From Riptortus pedestris (lineage: Eukaryota > Arthropoda > Insecta > Hemiptera > Alydidae): DNA of 64,000 nt. This document shows, piece after piece, positions 1 to 11,485 of this stretch (positions are counted from its first letter, which is position 1; the number at the start of each line of letters is the position of its first letter). The stretch spans positions 82,922,501-82,986,500 of the forward strand of contig CM032233.1 of the NCBI GenBank assembly GCA_019009955.1, written 5' to 3'. Both the position numbers and the translations under genes were made by a program. Under the pieces are notes generated by a model. It searched no databases. It was not told where the DNA came from and was given only the letters and a program-made list of their open reading frames with translations.

Positions 1-907
1 ATTCTGTAACATTTTACGATACTACTCATAATAACAGAAAATTTTTAAAATTTCAAAAATTTTTAAAACTAATTTTTAGACTCCTTAATTTTGGTGTTTT
101 ATTGTTTGTAGCTCTGAGGATAGGAATTTAATCCCCGAAAACGCTAAGCGTTTTTAAAAAATAAATTGTGAGGAGCCACAAAAAAGTGTTTCTGATTAAC
201 CTGATTCATCACCCTCACCATCAGCTAAAAATAAATATGAAAATATTTTAATTAGGAAAATAACGAATATATAGACAAATTTTAAGTTTTATTTTCTTTA
301 TTATTTAATAATATCTGACGAAAAGACATAAAATGAGACGAATAAAGGATTTGAAATTGGGGGGAAAATATATTTTGCGCACAGACACACTAGTTCAATA
401 TTGAAAGAGCCATATTTTTCTAGCGAGGGTGCTTATTCCCTCGGCGTGTTCCTAATCTTTTGCAATAACCCAACCTCAAAAGCAGGCATATCCTTTATTA
501 GGTGGAGAGGAAGCGGGCTGAAATGAAGAGGTGAAGGGTCGTCGCTAGTATATGGTTCATTGTGAAGATATTAGGGAGGCAGGATTAAGGATTGCTCCAC
601 ACTCCATCCTTTTATCTCTCTTACCGCCGCTCTCTCTCTCAAAGATAACACTAACAGATTACTCTTAGACGGATCTTACTTTAATTTATTTCCAACAAAA
701 CACTCCATTTTATAGCGAGTATAGCTTTCTCTGCATTTTAATGACGTGATAACAACCGGCGAGTAAATTTAAACCGCAGTGTATATCATTACGTATTCCT
801 ACACAGTTCGTAATATATTCATAGAGCGTATAGGATGTGCGTTTAAGAGAGAACCCCTTTTCTTTGAAACATAACAAAAATATGAAACTTCATCAGATGT
901 CTTTTTT
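1..907. other. Unassigned AT-rich DNA
   Basis: No credible coding region or repeat is recognised here. A slightly more GC-rich patch (about 420-640) has purine-rich tracts and CT repeats but no open frame worth calling. Confidence 0.5.
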
Positions 908-1025
908 AGCAGATTTCCCTTAAGGGAAATCAGCTATTGAGGTCGTACTCATGACGCGAGTTTCGAAACATTTCTTCAAATGACCATCGATCCTAACCAG
1001 GAGATGACGAAAATGAGGTCCGTTC

Positions 1026-1073
<48 letters not shown>

Positions 1074-1518
1074 TATATATATTGTCTGTTAACGCTCTAG
1101 CGGTCGTAATTTTTGTATGCTCGTTACCAAACTCGGAATTTAATCGTTTTATGTAAAAAGAAAGATTAAGTTCGTTAATGGCTGAAATCAGACCAGTGGG
1201 GGGGGGGTTTAGAGGGAGGATTTTTGAAAATTCGAAATATCTCCGTTATTATGCGTTGGATCGAAAAATTGTATAGAATCAATCTTATTATTAGATTTAC
1301 TATAAATATTGTTCTATACATTTATTCTTTATCTTGAATATCAACCGAGATATTTGCATTTTTATTCTGTGAGTGGTCGGCAGGAGTCGGCTGTTAGGTA
1401 CTTTCCACCGAGAGCTCTGGTGGCCGTTTCCGTAACTGTCCGTCCCTCGTGAATAAGTACTGTAAAACTTCACGTGGGAAATCTGCTTAGTTTACGGAGC
1501 CCCTGCGTGACGGACTTT
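908..1518 (+). mobile_element. Rep1 copy (HINE-like), short 3' subtype
   Basis: The copy starts after six T with AGCAGATTTCCC and the palindrome GATTTCCCTTAAGGGAAATC. It holds a TA microsatellite of about 52 bp at 1031-1082 and a G-run near 1198. It ends with GGGAAATCTGCT, the hairpin remnant (one base changed, ACGGAG) and GACGGACTTT. The 3' portion has the 'short' sequence with GTCGGCAGGAGTCGGC instead of the C-run of long copies. No protein is encoded. Confidence 0.85.
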
Positions 1519-1590
1519 CATAGACGTGTGTGTGTGTGTGTACGTGCATGCATTACGATTTTTGTTTATTTATATCCGGTTAAAGATGGT

Positions 1591-1633
1591 AGGTCATTAT
1601 TATGACGTTTCGGCCCTATTTGGCCATCTTCAA
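1591..1633 (-). ncRNA. Hammerhead-ribozyme-like motif
   Basis: Read on the minus strand there is UUGAAGA, one unpaired U, a helix GGCC/GGCC with an AAAUAG loop, then GAAAC, then a stem GUCAU/AUGAC. The layout follows the hammerhead consensus CUGANGA - helix II - GAAA - helix III, except that the first C is U and one extra base precedes helix II. Hammerheads of this kind are known from Penelope-like retroelements. This copy is probably decayed, and no Penelope protein is seen nearby. Confidence 0.35.
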
Positions 1634-2344
1634 TTAATTTTAAATTGCGATAAAATTATACGATCTACGATATGTGTGACAATATATCATACATTGGCTT
1701 TTATGATTGATTTATATTTATTTAACAATGGCTTTATATCATTTTACCTAATATGATAGTCCTATAATATTTGTTCATTATGAATATCATGATCAGCAAT
1801 TTGTCGACCTCACTAAAATTACTTGAAAAAACCAAACTTATTTGACTCATGTCATAGTGCATAGTGAGACGAGTGTGTATATACAAGTATAAAGGTTCTT
1901 TGAGCCAACGTCTAAAGCCTTCTAAAGCACCACTATGCCTACCAAAACTTTCTTTCTAATTTATAACAAATTGAATATTCTATAATGAAAAAAGTATACG
2001 TGTGGATATATGTATAAATGTCACCATTTTTTTCAGAAATGGTTGTTAGTTTCGTTTAATTTCCTTCATAGTCTTTAAAAATGTATCTAGTGAATTTCGA
2101 AACTGCAAATCACAGCATCAATGTGCGGGACTGAGTTCTTGAAACGGATGGAAAAACATATGATGATTTTTTATTAGCGATTTATCTTTAAAATTCATGA
2201 AAATATCTTTATATAGAAAATAAACAAAAATAAAATTAACCAAATGACTATGATTTTTATCTGGACATCGCTTCATACTTGCACTTTTGTAATTTCGTTA
2301 CTTTGGAAAGTTAATGGGTCAGCAACACATCAAACTATTTAATA
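1634..2344. other. Unassigned AT-rich DNA
   Basis: No gene or repeat family is recognised. Confidence 0.4.
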
Positions 2345-2875
2345 CTAACTCAGATGCCCGGCTTCGCCCGGGAATTCATTTGAGGCTGAATGGTGATGGT
2401 ATTTTTTTGGCAAGGCTTTACTTTGCACAATATTTAGAAATTTACCCGTCCCAGTGTTTAGGGTTTATACCCGCCGTTACTGTGGATTTTTTAATAATGA
2501 AATTAATTTTTTATGTAAGACTTCACTGTCCTCCATACTGTCATATTCCCCGTTTCCTGTGCATTGTGCTTAGATTTGAATTATTAAGGAAAAAATATTA
2601 ACATATTTATTTTTCCAGGTGAGCTATCTGATAGTTCATATTGGAAAGAATTGTTGAGCATATCAATATTTCTACGTAAATTATTTGCTTCATACATGTT
2701 CCCGAAAAAGTGTATAAAACAAAAGTTACTCTAAATAACAAAGTAAATAACTTTTGTTATGTGCACGTTTGTCGAAAACCCAATAGACAAAGAAATATCG
2801 CGAATTTTTATTTCAGGCCTCCCTGATAATCCCCACTCCCGTTGGAACCTAAAAATTTTAATATAGCTTAGTGGC
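2345..2875 (-). mobile_element. Helitron-B fragment with 3' terminus
   Basis: In reverse orientation this ends with the Helitron-type hairpin CCCGGGCGAAGCCGGG about 10 bp before the terminus. The terminal CTAG has decayed to TTAG (CTAA on the plus strand at 2345-2348). Further in it holds one unit of the 298-bp internal repeat (AACTTTTGTTATGTGCA and GGCCTCCCTGATAATCCCCACTCC). The 5' part is missing; a piece of a Helitron-B 5' end lies at 5170-5466 and may be the displaced other half. Confidence 0.7.
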
Positions 2876-4007
2876 GATTTCCATTCCCGTCTGGGCAAAT
2901 GGGAATTTATTTAGTGACGAACTCATTAAATAAAATCCTTAGTCCCACCCTGGCTAGAAAAGGAAGGTAACCTATAGATAATCCGTCCCAATCAGCCATA
3001 GTAGCAAAACGTGGAAGTTAATAAATAATAATAGTACTATTTTTCAGATCATAGATATACTCCTATTCATTATTTCATTCTCTGGAGAGCTGTCTCGCTC
3101 CTATGCAGGAAATGAATATTTTATTCAACACAAAATTCAATTACTGAATGGTACTGGCCGGGATTAATTCATAGCTCATGATCCAGCTGCAATTTATAAT
3201 TTAACACATTCCCATATTATGTATGCTTATTGCTTTTATGAATATTTATAAGAAAACATTTATCTCTTGTAAAGAGGGTCAAATGTTTAAAACTTTAACA
3301 TTGAAAATATCTTTAGGTTTGTAGATGAATTCAAAACCTATACTCAATAGTGAATCTATACATTAGGTATTTCCAAACTATTTTGGGCAAGATTATTATA
3401 ATTTATTTGAGATGCCGCTACAATGGCGATTCATCTATTAACATATTTGAATATAATTTTACAAATTTAAATAAATATTAGCATTTTTACAAAGCTAAAT
3501 GTTACAAAAGTACAAAATAAATAGGACCATGCCGCTACAATGGCGATTCATATTTTAACATGCATTTTGGGCAAGAGACCCAATCTCCAAAATGAACTGA
3601 TACTTCAGACCTCAATTGTCAAATTACTTTAAAAATCCTGCCTCTAGTTTTTCCCCATTTATACAGAATACTTACGAATTTCAAACCGTTGCGGTTGGTT
3701 AAGTGTCTTTACTTGAAATCATTTACTCATCAAAATCTAACAAAATAAATAAACGTAAAATATAGTAAATATCAGGTATAATTAATAATAATTAATACGG
3801 AAAAATACTCAAGTAGGTAATTATCTTTTGAAATAAAAAAAAACATTAAAATTGCAAAGTAAAGATAAAAAAAATAAATAAAAAAAAAACAGCGTGATGG
3901 ATGAACCTGGTGACTTTCTACCAATCTAGGAAACGCATGTACAAACTTGTGAACGCTTATGGAGTTTTTTAAAAATACAACAATGACACTTGTTACTCAA
4001 TATTATT
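2876..4007. other. Unassigned DNA with a short direct duplication
   Basis: The segment GCCGCTACAATGGCGATTCA occurs at about 3415 and 3532, with ATTTTGGGCAAGA also repeated (about 3380 and 3564). This suggests a local duplication. No coding region is recognised. Confidence 0.4.
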
Positions 4008-4102
4008 GGCTATTGAGGTCGTACTCATACGATTTTCAAACAATTTCTTCAAATGTCCATCCATCCAACCCAGGAGATAACAAAAATGAAGTCCGTTCAA
4101 AG

Positions 4103-4155
<53 letters not shown>
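4008..4155 (+). mobile_element. Rep1 5' fragment
   Basis: CTATTGAGGTCGTACTCAT through GTCCGTTCAAA is followed by a TA microsatellite (4105-4155), where recognisable Rep1 sequence stops. The terminal palindrome is absent. Confidence 0.75.
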
Positions 4156-4161
<6 letters not shown>

Positions 4162-4865
4162 TTGGTTCGTTCTTTTACAAAAAGTTGTGTGGTATCCTGT
4201 AAAATCATTTTTATTGTTTCACCTCCCCTTTAACTACTTTATGGTTCAGAAATCAGCCAGTAGATTTCATTTGGCCCCGTTATTGTGTGGATATTACCTT
4301 AACATTAAAAAAAAATCACTAGAAACATGAACATTCTAAAATGGTTGCATTGAGATAAGAATGCAGTTTATGAATGTAACGAAGCACTATGATGGCAAAA
4401 ACTTCAGTGAAAGCTAACAGAAAATGGTAATTTCTGGGCACCATAATATCATGAACACAAAAACCCTTTGATTGCTAATCTATTCATAAAACGTTAAAAA
4501 TATAAAACAATGAATAAATTTCTGAAATTTCTTTAAAAATTTTACGTCATCTCTCAATGAATATATGGTATTATATTAAAGAGTATTCGGTTACATACAC
4601 CCCATAAAAAATAATTTTTGCAGGCATGTTTTTTATTTGAGTTGGAGCACTTGAAAATAATTGGCGAGGGCATATAAATCATATCCATGTAGCAATTAGG
4701 GTGAAATATTTGGGAAAGGGGTGGTGTCAGTAAGTGGATAGCATGTACCCTCACCAATCTACAAGTTAGGCTCCAGCTACAAATCCTCTAGTCCTACTGT
4801 CAAAGCACGCCACTCGCCCTATCGCTATTGACAAAACAAAATACAACATTCCTCTTCGGCTCGTC

Positions 4866-4923
<58 letters not shown>

Positions 4924-4969
4924 TGTTGTTCTTGGAGTTTTGGTCAATGATGGTGAAATAATCAAAGTT
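4156..4969. other. Unassigned DNA with a (TA)n tract
   Basis: A pure TA tract of about 54 bp lies at 4867-4921, outside any recognisable Rep1 copy. Nothing else is recognised. Confidence 0.4.
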
Positions 4970-5009
4970 TATGCCAATATTTCGAGAATATATATTTTCT
5001 CTTCTTCAG
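4970..5009 (-). ncRNA. Hammerhead-ribozyme-like motif
   Basis: On the minus strand: CUGAAGA, one A, helix II GAGAA/UUCUC with an 8-nt loop, then GAAA. CUGAAGA fits the catalytic-core consensus CUGANGA exactly. Helix III and helix I are not convincing, so activity is doubtful. Same layout as the motifs at 1591 and 31470, with a different helix II sequence. Confidence 0.35.
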
Positions 5010-5169
5010 GGCTATAAAAATACAGCTACTACTTTATTTATCAAATCAAATAACAAGCTGCCCCCATTTTGAGGGTACCCGTTTGGGTCAGCCTCCTAAT
5101 CAGCCCACCAGGGTATATAGGTAAAATAAAAATTGTTTTTAAATGCTTTATATATGCTGACATTTTTTT

Positions 5170-5415
5170 TGTTCGTCTCAGAGAATAGTAATATAGCCTA
5201 ACTTAGACCTTAGGCTATATTAATATTCTCTGAGACGACCAAAAAAAATGGGTTAGTAGTAATATACATACCAAATTTCATAAAATGAAAAGGTAACAAA
5301 CAAACAAACATGCACAAAAGAAACAAATTGCAGATATCGTGTCTATGACATGTGAAACGAAAAAGTATCTTGAAATTTTGAAAAAGAAAAAAAATCAATG
5401 CACAACAGAGGTTAC

Positions 5416-5466
<51 letters not shown>
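5170..5466 (-). mobile_element. Helitron-B 5'-end fragment with snap-back hairpin
   Basis: It matches the 5' end of Helitron-B as seen at 37850-38100: GTAACAAACAAACA, GTCTATGACATGTG, and AGGTTACAATTTTATA running into (TA)n at 5421-5462. At 5174-5237 it contains a 28-bp arm/8-bp loop palindrome with one mismatch, made by inverted duplication of the segment beginning CGTCTCAGAGAATA. Confidence 0.7.
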
Positions 5467-6308
5467 TTAGAGTTAAAAAAAAAGACTTTAAAAAATCCAG
5501 ATCGAATAGCTCAGAATATTTGAAAAACGGTAAAAATATGTGGGGTTCAAATTAAATAAATTTATAATTCCTACCCAAAATACTCTTATTTTAATTGCAT
5601 CTAAAGATTTCCATATTCATAAAGTAGAGTGTGAGGTGAGGAGAACAGGGATGATGAAAATTGAAAGTCAACAAAGATGGTAACTATGATGGTTAATTTT
5701 GTTGCGTGTGGCGATCTGCAGCTACTTTGAGTAATTTTATATAAGGAGACATGTATCCTTCTATAAAATCACTGCAGAAAACAAACAAAAAATGTTATGG
5801 AATATCTATTTGCATAAATATGGTAGATAGTATCGGGGCATTGTGAAAATGACACAAATAACTACAAATTGGACTATCAATGCAGGATCAACTCTTTCAA
5901 AGTTTCAACAAATAAAATTATGAATTTTATTCCATATATTTTAGAGTTATTCCATATGCTCTTTATAAAAACACATTAAATTGATTTAAGCTGTAAGTGT
6001 AGTCCCGTTGACTGTCAGTTCCGTATGAATAATATATCTAGTATATTTCGTACAGGAAATTGGGAACGATTCCCATGCATTGTGTTGTGCAATGGTCTTT
6101 ATTAAGTTGGTATATTTATTGAAGTAATAAATCTCCAAATCATGTATTCGTAATGTGTATTTCCAGATAAATATTTTTACTTCCATATAACTATGTAAAG
6201 GAAGTTTGGTGGTCTCAAAAACATTTGGTTTTAAGGTTTCAATGGAATTATTCGTTTTGTGCCTCCCTAAGCCCAGTTTGACTAGTTTCAGCGTTCTCGC
6301 ATAACTCA
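5467..6308. other. Unassigned AT-rich DNA
   Basis: An open frame across the right part on the minus strand overlaps Rep1 termini and looks accidental. No gene is recognised. Confidence 0.4.
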
Positions 6309-6419
6309 AAAAGTCCGTCATGCTGGGGCTGCGTAAACTAAGCAGATTTCCCACGTGAAGTTTTACAACAGATAAATCTACATTCTGGTAACACTTAACA
6401 TAACCGTGAGTATTATAAG

Positions 6420-7334
6420 AAAAGTCCGTCACGCAGGGGCTGCGTAAACTAAGCAGATTTCCCACGTCAAGTTTAGTAATAGATAAATATACATACTGGT
6501 AACATAACAGCACCGTGAATAAATACAAACGGAAATAAGAAATGTTTCATCCAATTTCAATAACCTGCCGACAGGAAGCGTTAGGTTAGAAATGTAAAGA
6601 AACGGTTCTGCCCGCCTCACACCGGAAAGAAAAACAATTACTGAAATATTTTAGAATATAACATATTAATTTTATTGAGAACTATTTACTATAACTGTAA
6701 GTAATAATGAGTCAGAATAATTGTTATCTCAATCAATCAAATTTTTGTAGTCCAAAACCTTAAGACAGGGGGGGGGATCACCAGGACATATTTGCATGTA
6801 TCTCGTTTAATAAAGGTCTCTTGAATACAATTTTTGGTATTTAAACTTCGAATAATGTGATTTATTATGAAGCGGAGTATTGTGTGTGAAACATGAGTAG
6901 AAGTGGCGGTTTGCTGATGGCTAAAAAATATCTCGGTTAATATTCAAGATAGAGAATAAATGTATATAACAATATTTATAGTAACTTTAATTTGCAATAA
7001 GATTGATTCTGCACAATTTTTCGATCCGACGTATAGTAACGGAGATATTTCAAATTTTCAAAAATCCTCCCCTCTAAACCCCCCCTCCCACTGGTCCGAT
7101 TTCAGCCGTTAACGAACTTGATCTTTTCAAAACCACTAAATATCGAGTTTGGTAACGATCAAACAAAAATTGCGATCGCTAGAGCGGTAACAGACAAATA
7201 TATATACAGTTTTGAACGGACCTCATTTTCGTCATCTACTAGGTAGGATCGATGGACATTTGAAGAAAAATTTCGAATGTTCCGTCATGAGTACAACCTC
7301 AATAGCTGATTTCCCTTAAGGGAAATCTCCTAAA
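6420..7334 (-). mobile_element. Rep1 copy, long subtype, nested
   Basis: Full-length copy from AAAAGTCCGTCACGCAGGGG to CCCTTAAGGGAAATCTCCTAAA. It carries a G9 run at 6769 (the C-run on the other strand) and only a short TATATATA (7199-7206) at the microsatellite position. Closely similar to the copy at 7637-8562. Confidence 0.88.
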
Positions 7335-7636
7335 TACAATTACTGAAATATATCTGAATGTAACATATCAATTTTATTGAAAAATATTTAATATATCTAG
7401 TACTGTAATTTACAATGAATCAGCATGATTTTTATCTCAATCACTCAAATTTTAGGAGTCCAAGAACAAAAGAAAGGGGGGGGGGGCAGAACGTATTTGC
7501 CTTTATCTCACAAAGTAGAAGTTCAATGAAATAAATATGTGGTATTTAACCTTGAAATGGAGTCATTCATGATATAAGAGCTTATTATTTATACTACATG
7601 AGTAGGAGAGGGGCTTTGCTGAAGGCTGAAAACTGA

Positions 7637-8388
7637 AAAAGTCCGTCACGCAGTGGCTGAGTAAACTAAGCAGATTTCCCTCGTGATGTTTAGTAATAGA
7701 TAAATATACATACTGCTAACACAACACCGTGAATAAATGCAAACGGAAATAAGAAATGTTTCATCCAATTTCAATAGCCTGCCGACAGGAAGCGTTAGGT
7801 TAGAAATGTAAACAAACGGGTATACACACATACACATTAATTTTATTGAGAACTATTTACTATATCTAGTACTGTAATTAATAATGAGTCAGAATAATTT
7901 TTATCTCAATCAATAAAATTTTAGTAGTCCAAAACTTTAAGATGGGGGGGGGGGGGAGTCACCAGTGCATATTTGCATGTATCTCGTATAATAAAGGTCT
8001 CTTGAATACAATTTTTGGTATTTAAACTTCCAATAATGTGATTTATTATGTATCAGAGTATTGTTTACGTAACATGAGTAGAAGTGGCGGTTTGGTGAAA
8101 ACTGAAAAATGCAAATATCTCGGTTAATATTCAAGATAGAGAATAAATGTATATAACAATATTTATAGTAAATTTAATTTGTAATGAGATTGATTTTGTA
8201 TAGTTTTTCGATGTGACGTATAGTAACGGAGATATTTTGAATTATCGAAAATCCTCCCCTCTAAACCCCCCCTCCCACTGGTCCGATTTCAGCCGTTAAC
8301 GAACTTAATCTTTCTTTTTACATAAAACGCTTAAATATGAAGTTTGGTAAGGATTAAACAAACATTGCGACCACTAGAGCGGTAACAG

Positions 8389-8436
<48 letters not shown>

Positions 8437-8562
8437 TTTTGAACGGACCTCATTTTCGTCATCTACTAGGTAGGATCGATGGACATTTGAAGAAAAATGT
8501 CGAAAATTCCGTCATGAGTACAACCTCAATAGCTGATTTCCCTTAAGGGAAATCTGCTAAAA
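7637..8562 (-). mobile_element. Rep1 copy, long subtype, nested
   Basis: Full-length copy from AAAAGTCCGTCACGCAG to TTAAGGGAAATCTGCTAAAA. The (TA)n tract is about 40 bp (8393-8432). A long G-run lies at 7944-7956. It is inserted in the internal A/T-run of an older Rep1 copy. Confidence 0.88.
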
Positions 8563-8961
8563 TACAAATATCTCGGTTAATATTCAAGATAGAGAATAAA
8601 TGTATATAACAATATTTATAGTACATTTTTAATTTTCAATAAGATTGGTTCTATACAATTGTTTGATCCGACAAACCGTATAGTAGCGGAGATATTTCGA
8701 TTTTAGAAAAAACCCCTCTAAACCCCCTCCCACTGTTCCGATTTCATCCATTAACGAGCTTGATCATTCTTTTTACATAAAACGAATATATATATATAAT
8801 ATAAACGAATATATATAATATAACGAATATATATAATTTTAAACAGATCTCATTTCGCTATTTCCTGGGTAGGATTGATAGATATTTGAAGACATTTTTC
8901 GAAAATCGCGTCATGAGTACGATCTCAATAGCTGATTTCTCTAAATGGAAATATTCTAAAA

Positions 8962-9851
8962 CGGCTAGCCTTGGAGTGTTTAAATTTAGTAACTCGAATT
9001 ACTGTAAGGTCTAGTTGTGCACGTTTCTTTTTGATCAATATTGACTAAGGGAATCGACTATGGGGGAGGCTTAAAGGGGGTGAAAATAAAATAAATTTCT
9101 CCGTACGTATTAGGTATATAAAACATTTATATCGGACCTTTTTTAATTAGTATAAAAGGATCTATAATATATATTCTATGCCCCTTTTCGATCTGATGCA
9201 TTGCACCGGAGATATCGTATATCACTTTCAAATGAAATAATTCATAAGTTCATTTATTTATTAACGCCATTTTGTGATACTATGGCTAATTGGGTGGTTT
9301 TAAATTAAATTCAATCAAACATTATGTATATTTAATTTGTTAGGGGCACAAGGAAGTCCCGTGGTGCCCACATCGGATTTTTTTTATAATTCTCTGCCCT
9401 TGCAACAACTTCAGTTCCATCATGTATTTGTAATCTAATAATAATTTTTAGAGTGCTGCATTGAGGAATGTCGTTGTTCGAGTATCGGTTTCATGTAGAC
9501 TCGTTTCATTTAGTCTGCATAGTGTGGATTTGCTGTCAGTAAATATTTGAACAGTGGATAGGGAGCCTCTATGTGTATTCATATAGTATAATGCATTCAG
9601 TATGACAATTTGTTCAGATTGATTGTTTGCACAGTTCCATCCAGGTCTATATTTTAGTGAGTGAATGGGTAATCGTGTTTATATATAACAACTCCACCTC
9701 CAAATTGAGTAATTTTGTTAAATATTGACTCTATATTTAGTAATTCCCTGAATTTGTTTAATAACCATTTTTGATAAGAAATTTAACCATTGTTTCGCTT
9801 GCCAGTTTACTATTACCCCCTCCCTATTAAATATGTGTGTCAAATATTTTT
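8962..9851. other. Unassigned DNA, possibly very old Rep1-like sequence
   Basis: About 9060-9220 has GGGGGAGGCTTAAAGGGGG and CGATCTGATGCATTGCACCGGAGATAT, faintly echoing the Rep1 G-rich block and CGATCCGACGTATAGTAACGGAGATAT. This could be a decayed relative. Otherwise nothing is recognised. Confidence 0.3.
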
Positions 9852-10179
9852 AGCTGATTTCCCTTAAGGGAAATGAGCTATTTAGGTAGTACTCATTACG
9901 CGTTTTTCGAAAAATGTCCTCTAATGTCCAACGATCCTATCCAGATGATTACGAAAATGAGGTCCGTTCAAAACTATATATATACATACATTTCTGTTAA
10001 CGATCTAGCGGGCAATTTATTTTTATCTTTACCAAACTCGATATTTAACCGTTTTATGTAAAAAGTGAAAAAAAAGTTCCTTGATGGCCGAAATCGGACG
10101 AGTGGGAGGGGAGAAGGTTTAGAGGGGGATTTTCGAAAATTCGAAATATCTCCTTTACTATATCTATCATATACAATAT
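9852..10179 (+). mobile_element. Rep1 5' fragment truncated at Helitron-B
   Basis: It starts AGCTGATTTCCCTTAAGGGAAAT after five T, runs through a short TATATATA and the GGGAGGGG block to ATATCTCC, then stops at the Helitron-B terminus. The rest of the element does not resume after the Helitron. Confidence 0.8.
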
Positions 10180-10180
10180 A

Positions 10181-10392
10181 CTAGCTAAGGTACCCGGCTT
10201 CGCTCGGGAATCTATTTGGGGCTTAATGATGATGGTAATTGTTTTGGCAAGCCTTTTCATTCTACAACATTTTAACATTTCCCGATGTATACCCGTTGTT
10301 GCTGTGGATTTGTTAATAATAAAATTATTTGATATGTAAGACTTCACTGTCCACAATATTTTTATATTTCCCGTCTCATGTGCATGTCGTTT

Positions 10393-10436
<44 letters not shown>

Positions 10437-10857
10437 CATAATCATAGGAAGTATTCTGTCCGCCAAACTATGTTTGAATGAAACTTCCTTTCCCTTTATA
10501 CGGTACAAAGACCAACAGTGACTGAAAAACGAACAGAAAATGAAATATCGCAAATTTTTATTTCTGGCATCTCTTATAACCCCCACTCCCGTTTGAACCT
10601 AAAAATTAAATATAGCTTATAATCGTAGACGAATTAATTCACATGACGAGTTTTGTTAAGTTCCGTTCAATCGTTAGTGCAAATAAAATTATCGACTACC
10701 GTTTTAGTTTTCAGTGTATATCTTGTATAAACTTTGTTATAAAACAAAAGTGAATATAAGTGACGTTACTCTAAAAAAAAAATAAACAGCTTTTGTTATG
10801 TGCATATCTGCCAAAAACCAATTGGAAACGAAATATCACTATTTTTAATTTCAGGCC
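10181..10857 (-). mobile_element. Helitron-B copy
   Basis: The minus-strand 3' end is marked by CTAG at 10181-10184 next to A, with the hairpin from TACCCGGCTTCGCTCGGG immediately inside. Two passes of the internal repeat are visible (GGC(A/C)TC near 10566 and GGCCT near 10855). A second, partial terminal hairpin sequence (CTAAGGTACCCGCCGATGCC) follows at 10858-10896. The (TA)n at 10397-10432 is internal. Confidence 0.75.
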
Positions 10858-10904
10858 TAAGGTACCCGCCGATGCCTGGGAAATCATTGTTGACTGACTG
10901 TTTT

Positions 10905-11485
10905 AGCAGATTTCCCATAAGGGAAATCAGCTGTTGAGGTCGTACTCATGACGCGATTTTCGAAAATTTTCTTCAAATGTCCATTGATCCTACCCAGGAG
11001 ATAACGAAAATGAGCTCCGTTCAAAATTATATATATATATTTGTCTGTTAACGCTCTAGTGGTCGCAATTATTCTTTGATCGTTACCAAACTCGATATTT
11101 AAACGTTTTATGCAAAAAGACAGATCAAGATCGTGAATGGCTGAAATCAGACCAGTGGGAGGGGGGTTTAAAGGGTGGATTTTCGAAAGTTCGAAATATC
11201 TCCGTTACCATACGTCGGATCACAAAAGTGTATAGAATCAATCTTATTGTAAATTAAATTTTCTATAAATATTGTTTTATTCATGTATTCTCTATCTTGA
11301 ATAATAACCGAGATATTGGCATTTTTATTTAATTTGGGCCGATAACGTAGGACGGAGTCTCCCGTGAAAAGCTAGTTCGGCCCTTTGCCGTAACTTTTCG
11401 GCTCTCGTATGGAGATTTCTCTATTGTATAACTTCACCTGGGAAATTTGCTTAGCTTACGCAGCCCCTGCGTGACGGACTTTTTA
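10905..11485 (+). mobile_element. Rep1 copy, short subtype
   Basis: Complete copy from TTTT|AGCAGATTTCCCATAAGGG to the hairpin ACGCAGCCCCTGCGT and GACGGACTTTTT. The TA tract is short (11029-11040). No coding capacity. Confidence 0.88.

Larger units (their letters stand above)
6309..8961 (-). mobile_element. Old Rep1 copy interrupted by two nested Rep1 copies
   Basis: Three blocks read as one ancestral minus-strand copy. 6309-6419 is the 3' terminus (AAAGTCCGTCATGC, hairpin, AGCAGATTTCCC). 7335-7636 is internal sequence beginning ACAATTACTGAAAT. 8563-8961 continues from ACAAATATCTCGG to a decayed 5' palindrome. The blocks are separated by intact copies at 6420-7334 and 7637-8562. The break at 7636/8563 falls exactly in the internal A-run (GAAAACTGAAAAA). 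Confidence 0.75.

Noticed and set aside
3959..4330. 123-codon open frame
   Set aside because: Its centre is (YI)n from a TA tract inside a Rep1 fragment; no codon bias or domain. The same applies to frames rich in YIYIYI at 10362, 19703, 39191, 40034, 45855, 54413, 60019, 60992, 61126 and 63598.
5986..6528. 180-codon minus frame
   Set aside because: The longest open frame in the first 20 kb, but its end runs through two Rep1 3' termini (repeated LHVGNLLSLRSP) and no domain is visible.
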